Assembly (NCBI RefSeq): GCF_039543665.1
Contig: NZ_BAABKE010000001.1
Coordinates: 389,328 to 453,327, forward strand
DNA from: Wohlfahrtiimonas larvae
GTDB taxonomy: Bacteria > Pseudomonadota > Gammaproteobacteria > Cardiobacteriales > Wohlfahrtiimonadaceae
Length of the DNA: 64,000 nt
Reading direction: 5' to 3'
How positions within the stretch are numbered: the first letter of the stretch is position 1; every line of letters begins with the position of its first letter. Shown piece after piece: positions 26,178 through 35,351 of the stretch. The notes under the pieces were generated by a model. It had not been told where the DNA came from. It worked only from the letters and a program-made list of their open reading frames with translations, and did no database searches. The translations under genes were made by a program, and so were the position numbers.

Positions 26178-26858
26178 TTATACACTCAATTGATAGCCGC
26201 GGCCACGAACACTTTTAATTTCTACATTTTCATCCATAATTTTTTTACGAATATTAGAAATATGAACATCTAAGCTGCGGTTAAATGGTGGTAATTTCTT
26301 ATGCATTGCTTGCATAGAGATTGTATCTTTAGGCACGACTGCGCCAGGATTTTCAGCTAAAACAACAAGAATTTCATATTCAATGCCTGTTAAATCAATA
26401 GGTTTTTGATTGATATAAAAAATTCTTTTTTGCTTATCCCAATAGATTTTATCTTTTTCAAAGCTTTCCACAACCGGTGCAGTAACCTGATTAGCACGTC
26501 TCAAAATTGCTTTAATTCGTGCCAATAATTCACGTGGTTCAGGTGGTTTAGCAATATAATCATCAGCACCTAGCTCTAAGCCTAAAATACGATCAATGGG
26601 TTCAGATTTAGCAGTTAGCATAATAACGGGGAGATTAGGGTGTGTTTGGCGCAATTGTTTTAATGTTTCAATGCCATCTAATTTAGGCATCATGACATCT
26701 AATAAGCAAACATCAAATGTGGATGTTTGTGCAATTGCAACAGCCTCATTTCCATCATGAGCCACAACAATTTCTAAACCCTCACTCGCAAGGTAAGTGG
26801 ATAAAAGTTCTGAAAACTCAATGTCATCATCAACAAGTAATAATTTTTTATTATTCAC
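26178..26858 (-). CDS. cpxR: CpxR-like response regulator
   Basis: OmpR-family regulator of 226 residues. The receiver has the acidic patch Asp10-Asp12, phospho-acceptor Asp54 in LLDVMMPK, Thr82 and Lys104. The winged helix ends FNRSLDVHISNIRKKI and SVRGRGYQLSV, very close to CpxR. The usual KPF after the lysine reads KPP here. It is the first gene of the two-gene operon and divergent from rpoN. In related bacteria CpxR answers envelope stress and pilus assembly; its target here is unknown. Confidence 0.88.
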   Translation of the reverse strand: MNNKKLLLVDDDIEFSELLSTYLASEGLEIVVAHDGNEAVAIAQTSTFDVCLLDVMMPKLDGIETLKQLRQTHPNLPVIMLTAKSEPIDRILGLELGADDYIAKPPEPRELLARIKAILRRANQVTAPVVESFEKDKIYWDKQKRIFYINQKPIDLTGIEYEILVVLAENPGAVVPKDTISMQAMHKKLPPFNRSLDVHISNIRKKIMDENVEIKSVRGRGYQLSV

Positions 26859-26996
26859 ACTGCAATCCTATAAATTACAAAAAAGTTAAAGAAAAAATCT
26901 GATCATCTGTACTTAACCATGTATAACTATACAATATTATTGTGAATAATTTCACATAAAGTTGCTCTTATTAATTCTGTGATACACTGCTGAGAC

Positions 26997-28481
26997 ATGA
27001 AAATTAAATCTAGTATAATACAAAAACAGTCGCAAACCATGGTATTAACACAATCCATGCAGACTGCACTGAAGATTTTGCAATGTTCTCAATTAGAATT
27101 AGAACATGAAGTTTCTACCTTTCTTGAAGAAAATATAATGATAGAACAGGATGTTAATCATGAAGGTGATTTAGATTTATCATCTTATGAGCTAGAAACT
27201 GGTAGTTTAAAAAATGATCAAAATTCCGATAGTATTATTGAAAATGACAATTCTTCTCTTGATTTAGATCAAGAAACTCCTTTTGAAGTCATAGAAGATT
27301 GGAGTGCACATGAAGACAGTGGTTCCTTTGATCATTTAAGTTTTAAAAGTAATGGTGATGAAATGGATGATTTTGATACCAATACTTATGAAATTTCGTT
27401 AGAAGAACATTTATTAAATCAATTGATGTTACTTAAGTTGTCTCAAAAAGATTTTGTCATTGGTGCATTTTTAATAGATTCTTTAGATGATAATGGCTAT
27501 TTCACTCAGCCAGCATCTCGTATGGTGGATGCATTATCTGAACAATATCCAAATATAGAGATTGATGAAGATGAGATCATGATGGTGCTTCGCCATATTC
27601 AGCAGTTTGATCCTCCAGGTATCGGTGCGACTTCATTAGAGGAGTCATTGATTCAACAAATTAAACAATTAGATCCAAAGCCATATTGGCAAGAGGAAGC
27701 TATAGATTTATTGAAATATCATTCTAAATGGCTGTTACAACATGATTTAAAAAGAATTGAACGAAATTATCATTTTTTAGAAGAAGAAGTAATTGAGATG
27801 TTGGAAGGATTTAAGTGTTTGAATCCCTATCCTGCTATTAATTATCGTAATCACAAAGTGGAAGCTGTTAAGCCAGATATCATTGTATTACAAAAAGGTG
27901 AAACATTAACGGTGACTTTAAATGAAGATATTTTGCCAAAACTGCGTATTAATCGTAAATATGCAAAATTAGCACAACGTGCAAAAATAGAAGGCCGAGA
28001 TTTAATGCGATCACAATTAACGGAGGCACGTTTTTTCTTAAAGAGTATTGAAGATCGTTTTGATACCTTACTAAAGGTTGCAACCGCTATTGTCGATGCC
28101 CAACAAGCTTTTTTTCTAAATGGCAAAAAAGCTATGAAAGGGCTGCGTTTGCAAGATATTGCAGAGGCAGTTTCTTTGAATGAATCTACAATTTCTCGTG
28201 CGGTAGCAGGAAAATATATGATTTGTTCGCAAGGCACCTTGCCCCTCAATTTCTTTTTTACTAATCAGGTTTCCAGTGGTGAAGAGGATGCATCTGGCGT
28301 TGCTATTCGTGCGGTATTACAAGAAATTATTGCGGCAGAGGATAAGAAAAAGCCATTCAGTGATCAAAAATTACAAGAAATATTAGAAACAAAAGGGCAT
28401 GAATTATCTCGCCGAACGGTTGCTAAATATCGTGAAACTTTAGGAATTCCGAGTTCAACACAGCGTAAACGATTAGTTTAA
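26997..28481 (+). CDS. rpoN: RNA polymerase sigma-54 factor
   Basis: The 494-residue protein has region I (KQSQTMVLTQSMQTALKILQ, core of the activator-responsive part), an acidic region II (about 52-135), the core-binding region, the helix-turn-helix near RLQDIAEAVSLNESTISRAV, and the RpoN box SRRTVAKYRE (471-480) that reads the -24 element. The family length is normal. It usually lies with lptB, hpf and ptsN; here it stands alone between cpxR and plsY. In pilus-bearing gammaproteobacteria sigma-54 often drives pilA. Confidence 0.97.
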   Translation: MKIKSSIIQKQSQTMVLTQSMQTALKILQCSQLELEHEVSTFLEENIMIEQDVNHEGDLDLSSYELETGSLKNDQNSDSIIENDNSSLDLDQETPFEVIEDWSAHEDSGSFDHLSFKSNGDEMDDFDTNTYEISLEEHLLNQLMLLKLSQKDFVIGAFLIDSLDDNGYFTQPASRMVDALSEQYPNIEIDEDEIMMVLRHIQQFDPPGIGATSLEESLIQQIKQLDPKPYWQEEAIDLLKYHSKWLLQHDLKRIERNYHFLEEEVIEMLEGFKCLNPYPAINYRNHKVEAVKPDIIVLQKGETLTVTLNEDILPKLRINRKYAKLAQRAKIEGRDLMRSQLTEARFFLKSIEDRFDTLLKVATAIVDAQQAFFLNGKKAMKGLRLQDIAEAVSLNESTISRAVAGKYMICSQGTLPLNFFFTNQVSSGEEDASGVAIRAVLQEIIAAEDKKKPFSDQKLQEILETKGHELSRRTVAKYRETLGIPSSTQRKRLV

Positions 28482-28495
28482 AGGCTATTGATAGG

Positions 28496-29110
28496 TTACT
28501 TTTTTGAAGTTAATTTCTTTTCCTCACCTTTTAAAATACGTTGAATATTCGCTTTATGACGAATGATTAATAATATATCCATGATCACGACAGCAATTAC
28601 AACAGAAATGGAAGCATTGAATAACCATAAATAGATTGGAGCAATGATCGCTGCTGTTAACGCTGATAATGATGAAATTCTAGAAAGGGCAAAAACAACG
28701 AGCCATGTGCCAAATGCACACAATGCCACCCAAAGATTCAAGCCGATGATGCAGCCTAACGCAGTTGCAACGCCTTTACCACCTTTGAATTGGAAAAATA
28801 CTGGAAATAAGTGACCCAAAAATGCAGCAAGTGCTGTTAAGGCAATTAATAATGATTCAGTAGGGAAGATCAATTTCACAATTACAACGGGAATTAAGCC
28901 TTTGAGTAAATCACCAACTAATGTGATGGCAGCTGCTTTTTTACCACCAATACGCATCACATTGGTTGCGCCAGGATTATTTGAGCCAGTTGTTCTTGGA
29001 TCAGGCAAACCCATCACTTTACATGTAATGATCGCAGCAGAGAGTGATCCGACCAAGTAAGCGAGTATGGTAATTATAGGGTAAACAATAATTTGTAACA
29101 TGGTTGACAT
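28496..29110 (-). CDS. plsY: Glycerol-3-phosphate acyltransferase PlsY
   Basis: Inner-membrane enzyme that transfers an acyl group from acyl-phosphate to glycerol-3-phosphate, the first step of phospholipid synthesis. The 204-residue protein has about five TM segments and the three conserved motifs: GSLSAAIITCKVMGLPDPR with GSNNPGATNVMR, FKGGKGVATALG, and the later hydrophobic RHKANIQRILKGEE. It follows the YoaA-type gene by 25 nt and converges on rpoN. Confidence 0.96.
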   Translation of the reverse strand: MSTMLQIIVYPIITILAYLVGSLSAAIITCKVMGLPDPRTTGSNNPGATNVMRIGGKKAAAITLVGDLLKGLIPVVIVKLIFPTESLLIALTALAAFLGHLFPVFFQFKGGKGVATALGCIIGLNLWVALCAFGTWLVVFALSRISSLSALTAAIIAPIYLWLFNASISVVIAVVIMDILLIIRHKANIQRILKGEEKKLTSKK

Positions 29111-29135
29111 AAAAAGTCCTTCTATAAAATTTGAC

Positions 29136-31076
29136 TTATTCTAAGCGTTTTTTCTCAACGTATTCAAAAAACTTCTGAACACGTTCTAATTTTTGTGTTT
29201 TTGCCATCTCAGGTAAGCTGTTTAAGAATTGCTTGCCATAAGATTTAGTGATTAGTCTAGGATCAGCAATCACTAATAAGCCATAATCATTGGGATCACG
29301 AATTAATCGACCAATACCTTGTTTCAGTGTGATGATGGATTTCGGTAATTGATAGTTAATGAAAGCATTCAATCCTTTCTTGTTAATTAAATCAATTTTA
29401 GCTTGTTCAATAGGATCACCTGGGGATGCAAAAGGTAATTTTTCAATGATCACACAAGATAATGCTTCGCCTCGTACATCCACACCTTCCCAAAAGCTTG
29501 TTGTGCCCAATAAAACACCGTTGCCAGATTCTCTGAATTGGTCAATCAATGTGATTTTTGGGGCATCACCTTGGATGAATAATGGGTAGCTCAGTGATTT
29601 TTTGAGGATTTCGGCAGCTTCATTCAAAGCACGATAACTTGTGAATAATATGAATGTGCGACCTTTAGCTTCTGTAATCACAGGCAGTATCGCACGAATG
29701 AATTTCTGGATATATGTTGGGTGATTTGGCTCAGGCAATTCAGGCGGGTGATAAAAGAGTGCATTGCTTTTATAGTTGAATGGGCTTTTTAGGCACAATG
29801 TATTGTCATCGGATAAACCGAGCGGTGCGCAGAAATAAGCAAATTTACCATTCACAGCTAAAGTTGCGGATGTGAACACCCAGCCTGCTTTTAAGCCTTT
29901 ACTGTTTTTTTGGAAAATTTCAGAAATATCCAAAGGCGTTGCACAAATCATCAAGTGGTGGGTATATGTTTCTAGCCAAACCACAGTATTATCATCAGGG
30001 TTTTCCTGTGATGTGACTGTGATCTTTGTCCATGATTCTTGCAGTTCCTGTAATCGTTCAACGATTTGAGCCAAAGTTTTAGAGCGAATGATTAACGGCT
30101 TCGTTAACACAACCAATTCTAATAATTGATCGGCAATGTGTGCTAATTGATCTGCAATTTTTGGATCTTGATAGAATTCAGAAAGCGCATAGCGTTTATT
30201 GCCTTCAGGCAGTAATTTACGCAGTTCAATCATACCTTCAATGATATTGGATGCCACAGCATCATGGCTTGAGAAATCTTTAGCTTCTAAAGCCAAAAGG
30301 CGATTGAAATCTTCTAACCAATCAGAAAACATTTTTGTACCAATCTGTTCGCTGAAGAATAAACCTGCAGTTTCTGCTAACTGATGAGCTTCATCGATGA
30401 TGATGCTATCCGCTTCTGGTAATAACTCACCAAAGCCTTCTTGTTTTAATGATAAATCTGCACAGAATAAATGATGATTGATGACGATGATATCCGCATC
30501 CATCGCTTTTTTACGAGCTTTGAAAATGAAGCACTCTTCATAATCAGGGCATTCTGTATGTAAACAGTTTTCAGTAGTGGATGTCACATGGCTTGCTAAT
30601 GTGGAGTCTTGGAAATTCTCTAGTTTTGTAATGTCGCCCGTTTCATCTTGCCCAGCATAACGCTCGATTCTGTAGAAATCATCCACTTGTTTTTTATTTT
30701 CAAATCGGCCGCGCTGGCGCAATGTTTTGATGCGATATAAGCATAAATAGTTGCTTCGACCTTTCAATAAAGCTGTTGTCACAGGTTTATATTTGAAGAT
30801 TTTTTTGAGTAACGGCAGATCTTTGTCGTATAACTGATCCTGAAGATGCTTAGTTCCTGTGGAAACAATGACTTTTTTGCCCGATAACAATGCAGGAATT
30901 AAGTAGGCAAATGTTTTACCTGTACCTGTCCCTGCTTCAATAATAACAGTTTCATGCTCTTCGATGGCACGCTGAACAGCTTCCGCCATATCGATTTGCG
31001 CATCGCGAGGAGAATAGTGGGGCAAGGCTTGGCACAGTTCGCCACCTTCAGAAAATATGCTATGAATATCTGTCAT
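29136..31076 (-). CDS. yoaA: YoaA/DinG-family ATP-dependent helicase
   Basis: XPD-like superfamily 2 helicase of 646 residues. It has Walker A AGTGTGKT (48-55), four cysteines for an iron-sulfur cluster (Cys112, 171, 176 and 182), DEAH (228-231), and C-terminal motifs SATLA, TSFWEGVDVRGE and QGIGRLIRD. The length fits YoaA (636) better than DinG (716). In E. coli YoaA works with HolC at stalled forks. It is divergent from mazG, and plsY follows. Confidence 0.92.
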   Translation of the reverse strand: MTDIHSIFSEGGELCQALPHYSPRDAQIDMAEAVQRAIEEHETVIIEAGTGTGKTFAYLIPALLSGKKVIVSTGTKHLQDQLYDKDLPLLKKIFKYKPVTTALLKGRSNYLCLYRIKTLRQRGRFENKKQVDDFYRIERYAGQDETGDITKLENFQDSTLASHVTSTTENCLHTECPDYEECFIFKARKKAMDADIIVINHHLFCADLSLKQEGFGELLPEADSIIIDEAHQLAETAGLFFSEQIGTKMFSDWLEDFNRLLALEAKDFSSHDAVASNIIEGMIELRKLLPEGNKRYALSEFYQDPKIADQLAHIADQLLELVVLTKPLIIRSKTLAQIVERLQELQESWTKITVTSQENPDDNTVVWLETYTHHLMICATPLDISEIFQKNSKGLKAGWVFTSATLAVNGKFAYFCAPLGLSDDNTLCLKSPFNYKSNALFYHPPELPEPNHPTYIQKFIRAILPVITEAKGRTFILFTSYRALNEAAEILKKSLSYPLFIQGDAPKITLIDQFRESGNGVLLGTTSFWEGVDVRGEALSCVIIEKLPFASPGDPIEQAKIDLINKKGLNAFINYQLPKSIITLKQGIGRLIRDPNDYGLLVIADPRLITKSYGKQFLNSLPEMAKTQKLERVQKFFEYVEKKRLE

Positions 31077-31206
31077 TATTTTGGAGTTTTGGAATAACCA
31101 TCTTTGCGAGAATGATTCATTATACGAGCTTTATCAGGAATTTCGAGGTCAATATTTGTATAGTTATCGTATAATGCTCTTTTGCCATTGCACCATAAGA
31201 TAATCC

Positions 31207-31968
31207 ATGATGAATGAATTTTTGAAAACCGTTGCTACTTTGAGATCGCCAGAAGGTTGTCCTTGGGATCGTAAACAAACACATGAAAGTTTGATTCCTT
31301 TTTTAAATGAAGAAAGTGCAGAAGTTGTCGAAGCAATCGTTCAAAAAGATAGCGATGGATTGCGAGATGAGTTGGGCGATTTATTGTTGCAAATTGTTCT
31401 GCATTCGCAAATTGCCAAAGAAGCAGGGCGATTTGATTTCAATGATGTAGTGAAAAGCGTGAATGATAAAATGTTACGCCGTCATCCTCATGTATTTGAA
31501 GGTGTTGTTTATGCGGATGAAGCTGAACAAAAAGCTGCTTGGCATGCAATTAAGCTTGATGAGAAAAAATCCAAAGGCGAAGCACAAAGTTATTTGGATG
31601 GTGTAAAAGCATCCTTATCAGGTTTAACAGTTGCCAATAATTTACAAGCTAAAGCTGCGAAAGTTGGTTTTGATTGGGGTGAACCTGAGCCAATTTTAGA
31701 AAAAATCGAAGAAGAATTAGACGAAGTAAAAGCAGAGTTAGCTAATCAGCATAAAGAAAAATTACAAAAAGAGATTGGTGATCTGTTATTTGCTGTGGTG
31801 AATTTGGCAAGGCATTGTGAGATTGATCCTGAAACGGCCATCACAGAAACTAATGTGAAATTTAAGAAACGCTTTCAATATATTGAAAAGCATCTCGATA
31901 AACCAATGATAGAAGCAACATTGGAAGAGATGGATCATTTGTGGGAAATGGCGAAGAAGGAAGATTAA
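31207..31968 (+). CDS. mazG: Nucleoside triphosphate pyrophosphohydrolase MazG
   Basis: Hydrolyses NTPs and dNTPs to monophosphates, cleaning the pool of damaged nucleotides. The 253-residue tandem-domain protein shows SPEGCPWDRKQTHESL, EESAEVVEAI and DELGDLLLQIVLHSQIA in domain 1, and EEELDEVKAEL with EIGDLLFAVVNLARH in domain 2. It has the full length of the E. coli type. xseA follows 2 nt after its stop. Confidence 0.97.
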   Translation: MMNEFLKTVATLRSPEGCPWDRKQTHESLIPFLNEESAEVVEAIVQKDSDGLRDELGDLLLQIVLHSQIAKEAGRFDFNDVVKSVNDKMLRRHPHVFEGVVYADEAEQKAAWHAIKLDEKKSKGEAQSYLDGVKASLSGLTVANNLQAKAAKVGFDWGEPEPILEKIEEELDEVKAELANQHKEKLQKEIGDLLFAVVNLARHCEIDPETAITETNVKFKKRFQYIEKHLDKPMIEATLEEMDHLWEMAKKED

Positions 31969-31970
31969 TT

Positions 31971-33326
31971 GTGTTTCAAGAAATGAAATATATCACTGTT
32001 AGCGAGCTCAATCAGCAAATTAAGTTCCAATTGGAAGGATCGTTTTTTCACTGTTTAGTAGAAGGTGAAATTTCCAATGTCATTCGTGCGCAATCAGGGC
32101 ATATTTACTTTAATTTGAAAGATGCAAATTCAATGATTCGTTGTGTGGCTTGGCGTAGTAATGCGATGAGTTTTAATGGCTTTATCGAAAATGGTGCAAA
32201 GGTAGAAATTCAAGGCAAGCTCTCTTTATATGTGCCACGCGGTGATTATCAAGTTGTTGTGAATCGCTTAGCGCCATTGGGGCGCGGTAATTTGTATTTA
32301 GCTTTTGAGCAGTTGCGAGAAAAATTACAAAAAGAAGGTTTATTCAATCCTGAACATAAGAAATTGATTCCACAATATCCCAAAAAAATTGGAATTGTGA
32401 CATCGCCAAATGCTGCAGCGCTTCAGGATGTATTAAAAGTATTGAAAGATCATCGCCCTGATATCCCATATGAAGTTTATCCAACTTTAGTACAAGGTAT
32501 TGAAGCTGCACCGCAAATTGTAAAAGCCATGGAAAGAGCTAATTATGAAGCTAATTGTGATGTACTTTTGGTGGTGCGTGGCGGTGGCAGTATCGAGGAT
32601 TTATGGTGCTTTAATGATGAGCGTGTTGTGCGAGCTATTTTTGCTTCAACGATTCCTGTGATTACGGGTGTTGGGCATGAAGTGGATACAACTTTATCAG
32701 ATTTTGTTGCAGATTTACGTGCACCAACGCCAACAGCAGCAGCAAAATTATCAAGCATTTCTCAACAAGAGATCATGCAAACATTGGATCGCTGCGAATA
32801 TCAATTGATACAATTAATGCAAAATAGTATGGCTGCACAAGAAAAAGCTTTAAAAGAACGTATGGTAAAGCTCTCTTATCTTCATCCAATGCAAAAGATC
32901 AAGGAGAAACAAGTAAGCTTAGATGCTAAGGCCGAAAGATTATGTTCATTGATGCGCACTATTCATCAAAAGAATATTGCAGTATTTCAAAATTTTGAAA
33001 AACGTTTGCAGATTGGCTTATTAACACGAAAGCAAATACAATTAACAGAGCAATTAACTCGTTCAGAGGTTCAATTGAATAAAATAATGCAAGGACAGTA
33101 CCAACAATTAGAAAAGCGCTTGCATAACAGTGTATTATTATTGGATAGTTTAAGTCCACTCAAAGTCTTGGCGCGTGGTTATTCTGTAACACAGAAGAAT
33201 GATGAAGGGACTTTATATGCAATTAATTCTGTTGAAAGCTTAACTGTTGGCGATCAACTCGTGACAAGATTGTCGGATGGTGTAGTGCGCTCTGCGATCA
33301 TTGATTTGCAAAAGACTAGAAAATAA
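31971..33326 (+). CDS. xseA: Exodeoxyribonuclease VII large subunit
   Basis: Single-strand-specific nuclease subunit used in mismatch repair and damage processing. I chose GTG at 31971, preceded by GGAAG at 7-nt spacing, giving 451 residues; ATG at 31983 is an alternative, and a frame extension to 31941 lies in mazG. It has an N-terminal OB fold (FHCLVEGEISNV, GHIYFNLKDANS), catalytic motifs KKIGIVTSPNAAALQD, RGGGSIEDLWCFND and GVGHEVDTTLSDFVAD, a long coiled coil (about 265-400) and a C-terminal LARGYSVT segment. xseB is not adjacent. Confidence 0.95.
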   Translation: MFQEMKYITVSELNQQIKFQLEGSFFHCLVEGEISNVIRAQSGHIYFNLKDANSMIRCVAWRSNAMSFNGFIENGAKVEIQGKLSLYVPRGDYQVVVNRLAPLGRGNLYLAFEQLREKLQKEGLFNPEHKKLIPQYPKKIGIVTSPNAAALQDVLKVLKDHRPDIPYEVYPTLVQGIEAAPQIVKAMERANYEANCDVLLVVRGGGSIEDLWCFNDERVVRAIFASTIPVITGVGHEVDTTLSDFVADLRAPTPTAAAKLSSISQQEIMQTLDRCEYQLIQLMQNSMAAQEKALKERMVKLSYLHPMQKIKEKQVSLDAKAERLCSLMRTIHQKNIAVFQNFEKRLQIGLLTRKQIQLTEQLTRSEVQLNKIMQGQYQQLEKRLHNSVLLLDSLSPLKVLARGYSVTQKNDEGTLYAINSVESLTVGDQLVTRLSDGVVRSAIIDLQKTRK

Positions 33327-33330
33327 ACAG

Positions 33331-33371
33331 AAAAAAGCTGTGCTCACTTTCGGGGAGGGGATGAGCACAGC
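33331..33371 (-). terminator. Intrinsic terminator downstream of the YgiW-type gene
   Basis: Perfect 10-bp arms GCTGTGCTCA (33337-33346) and TGAGCACAGC (33362-33371) with a 15-nt loop. On the minus strand the stem is followed by TTTTTT (33336-33331). The plus strand has no T-run after the stem, so termination of xseA here is less certain. Confidence 0.85.
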
Positions 33372-33403
33372 CTATAAAAGTTTACGCTAGTTTTATAATA
33401 TAA

Positions 33404-33787
33404 TTATTGGACTTTAGTGATGTAATCCACATCAATTTCAACAGAATTCCAGTCTTTATCTACTTCACCAACAATCTCAACTAAATCATCAGCATCTACA
33501 GTTAATCCACGCCATTTATCTTTATCAATTTCGATTGTAATATCACCAGTACCATCACTAAAAATATATTTATCTTTATGAGAATGTTTGATGATTTTGC
33601 CACGCATTTTGACATAAGCATCATCCCGCAACGTCATTGCTTCTTGCACAGATGTAATAGATTGGCTTAATGAGGGGCCTTTATAGCCACCATTAGGGAT
33701 ATTTTGGTCAGTTTGTGGACCTAAATATTGTGCTGAAGCTGTTGATATACTCAAAATCACAAAAGTTGTGATTGCAAGCTTTTTCAT
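33404..33787 (-). CDS. YgiW/YdeI-family OB-fold periplasmic protein
   Basis: The 127-residue protein has a signal peptide (KKLAITTFVILSISTASAQ) and a bacterial OB-fold domain: a GGYKGPS stretch, VQEAMTLRDDAYVKMRGKI, YIFSDGTGDITIEIDKDKWRG and VDADDLVEIVGEVDKDW. E. coli YgiW/VisP and YdeI relatives respond to stress and may bind small ligands or peptidoglycan. The gene is monocistronic, with its own terminator downstream, and is divergent from the DenV-like gene. Confidence 0.9.
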   Translation of the reverse strand: MKKLAITTFVILSISTASAQYLGPQTDQNIPNGGYKGPSLSQSITSVQEAMTLRDDAYVKMRGKIIKHSHKDKYIFSDGTGDITIEIDKDKWRGLTVDADDLVEIVGEVDKDWNSVEIDVDYITKVQ

Positions 33788-33927
33788 GTGGAACTCCTAA
33801 ATTTTGATAGACGATAATTTTGTGAGATTAAATATAACATTCTTGTTTTAGAATGGATAATAGCTTTTCTAAGTTTTACGGCACCTTTACAATCTTTGAC
33901 ATATAAATTTTAGAGTTGGTTTTGATT

Positions 33928-34317
33928 ATGACGCGAATTAATGTAATTTCTCCTGCTGAACTGTGTGATCAACATTTGCTTGCAGAGCATCGTGAATTGA
34001 CGAGGATCCCTAATGATATAGTTAAGAGAAAAGGGAACGTGGTTTTAAGTCGAGAGACAGCTTATTTGTTAGGAGCGGGGCATGTAACGTTTTTTAGAAA
34101 TAAATTAAAGTTTTTGAAAGATCGTTATGAGTTACTGCATCAAGAGTGCTTAGATCGTGGATTTAAGGTGATATACAAATGGCCAGATGAAGCCAGTGAA
34201 TATGTGGATCTATGGCAAGATTATGTTGTAACCCAAGCTGATATTTTATTGAATCAAAAAAGGATTCATGAGCGAATGCCCGAGAATCCTAGATTTACTT
34301 TACACCGACAAGCATGA
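33928..34317 (+). CDS. T4 DenV-like pyrimidine-dimer DNA glycosylase
   Basis: Resembles phage T4 endonuclease V, which flips and excises cyclobutane pyrimidine dimers and then cuts the abasic site. The ATG at 33928 gives 129 residues and an N-terminal MTRIN, which matters because Thr2 is the catalytic amine after Met removal. Glu23, His16, Arg3, Arg22 and Arg26 are all at the T4 positions (SPAELCDQHLLAEHRELTR). GAGHVTFFRNKL also matches. An upstream in-frame ATG at 33916 would block Thr2 and is rejected. The neighbours are not phage genes. Confidence 0.93.
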   Translation: MTRINVISPAELCDQHLLAEHRELTRIPNDIVKRKGNVVLSRETAYLLGAGHVTFFRNKLKFLKDRYELLHQECLDRGFKVIYKWPDEASEYVDLWQDYVVTQADILLNQKRIHERMPENPRFTLHRQA

Positions 34318-34346
34318 GGTAAAAGTTTGAGTATTTGTGTATAAAA

Positions 34347-35264
34347 TTAATGTACTTTCTTGAATAATGTTATATAGATTGTATGACCCGCTAATACGAT
34401 ATAACCGACAAGAAAACCTAGAATAAAGCTGTAAGTGGTGCCAATAAAGTGCTTGAAGAAAGACTCATTAAGCATTGTGATCCAATTATTTTGTAATGCG
34501 ATCAATTGTGGTACTTCACCGATAATGATGCCGCCGCCTACTAAAAACATTGCAACTGTACCGATGAAGCCTAAAATTTTCATAAGATAAGGTGCTGCAT
34601 TGATGAGCATTAAGCCCATCTTTGCTTTTAAGCTTGTTGCTTTTGCATTTTTCATCATCCAATAGCCTAAGTCATCCATTTTAATGATGCCTGCAACTAA
34701 GCCATACACGCCTACAGTGATTAAAACAGCGATGCTTAACAATGTCATAATTTGAATCATTAGTGAGTAATTAGAAACGGTATGCAATGTGATCACAATG
34801 ATCTCAGCGGATAGAATAAAGTCGGTGCGAATGGCGCCTTTAATTTTATCTTTTTCCATTTTTTGGATCATTTCATCAGTAATCACTTCATCAGTTTCAT
34901 TCAGTAAAGCTTTTTGTTTATTATTATTTTTATGAAATAAAGTGTGATGAATTTTTTCAGCGCCTTCAAAGCATAAATAAGCACCACCAATGATTAATAA
35001 CACAACCATTAACCATGGTGCAAAAGCATTGATTAATAATGCTGCGGGAATGATTAAAAGTTTATTGATGAGTGAGCCTTTAGCTACAGACCAAACTACA
35101 GGGATTTCTCGGCTTGCTTGCACACCAACCACTTGTTGGGCATTAACAGCAAGATCATCTGTCAATACACCAGCGGTTTTCTTTGTGGCAAGTTTGGTCA
35201 TAGATGCAACATCATCCAATACAACAGTAATATCATCTAATAATGCTAATAAACTTGGGCTCAT
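34347..35264 (-). CDS. YedI-like DUF808 membrane protein
   Basis: The 305-residue integral membrane protein begins SPSLLALLDDITVVLDDVA, the hallmark of the DUF808 family, followed by TKKTAGVLTDDLAVNAQQV. It has about six TM segments, including GMLS-type stretches in the second half. The function is unknown; some family members are predicted inner-membrane proteins without assigned substrates. It lies convergent with the DenV-like gene (29-nt gap). Confidence 0.92.
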   Translation of the reverse strand: MSPSLLALLDDITVVLDDVASMTKLATKKTAGVLTDDLAVNAQQVVGVQASREIPVVWSVAKGSLINKLLIIPAALLINAFAPWLMVVLLIIGGAYLCFEGAEKIHHTLFHKNNNKQKALLNETDEVITDEMIQKMEKDKIKGAIRTDFILSAEIIVITLHTVSNYSLMIQIMTLLSIAVLITVGVYGLVAGIIKMDDLGYWMMKNAKATSLKAKMGLMLINAAPYLMKILGFIGTVAMFLVGGGIIIGEVPQLIALQNNWITMLNESFFKHFIGTTYSFILGFLVGYIVLAGHTIYITLFKKVH

Positions 35265-35351
35265 ATAGTTTCCAAAGAATAAAATTAGATGATTATAGAG
35301 AGCGTTTATATGAATTTATAGTGAATTTTTAAAATTCTATAGGAATGTTAG

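Noticed and set aside
26859..26996. CpxR box (GTAAA-N5-GTAAA) in the cpxR-rpoN gap
   Set aside because: Only partial half-sites (such as GTTAAAG) are seen; no convincing pair at the right spacing.
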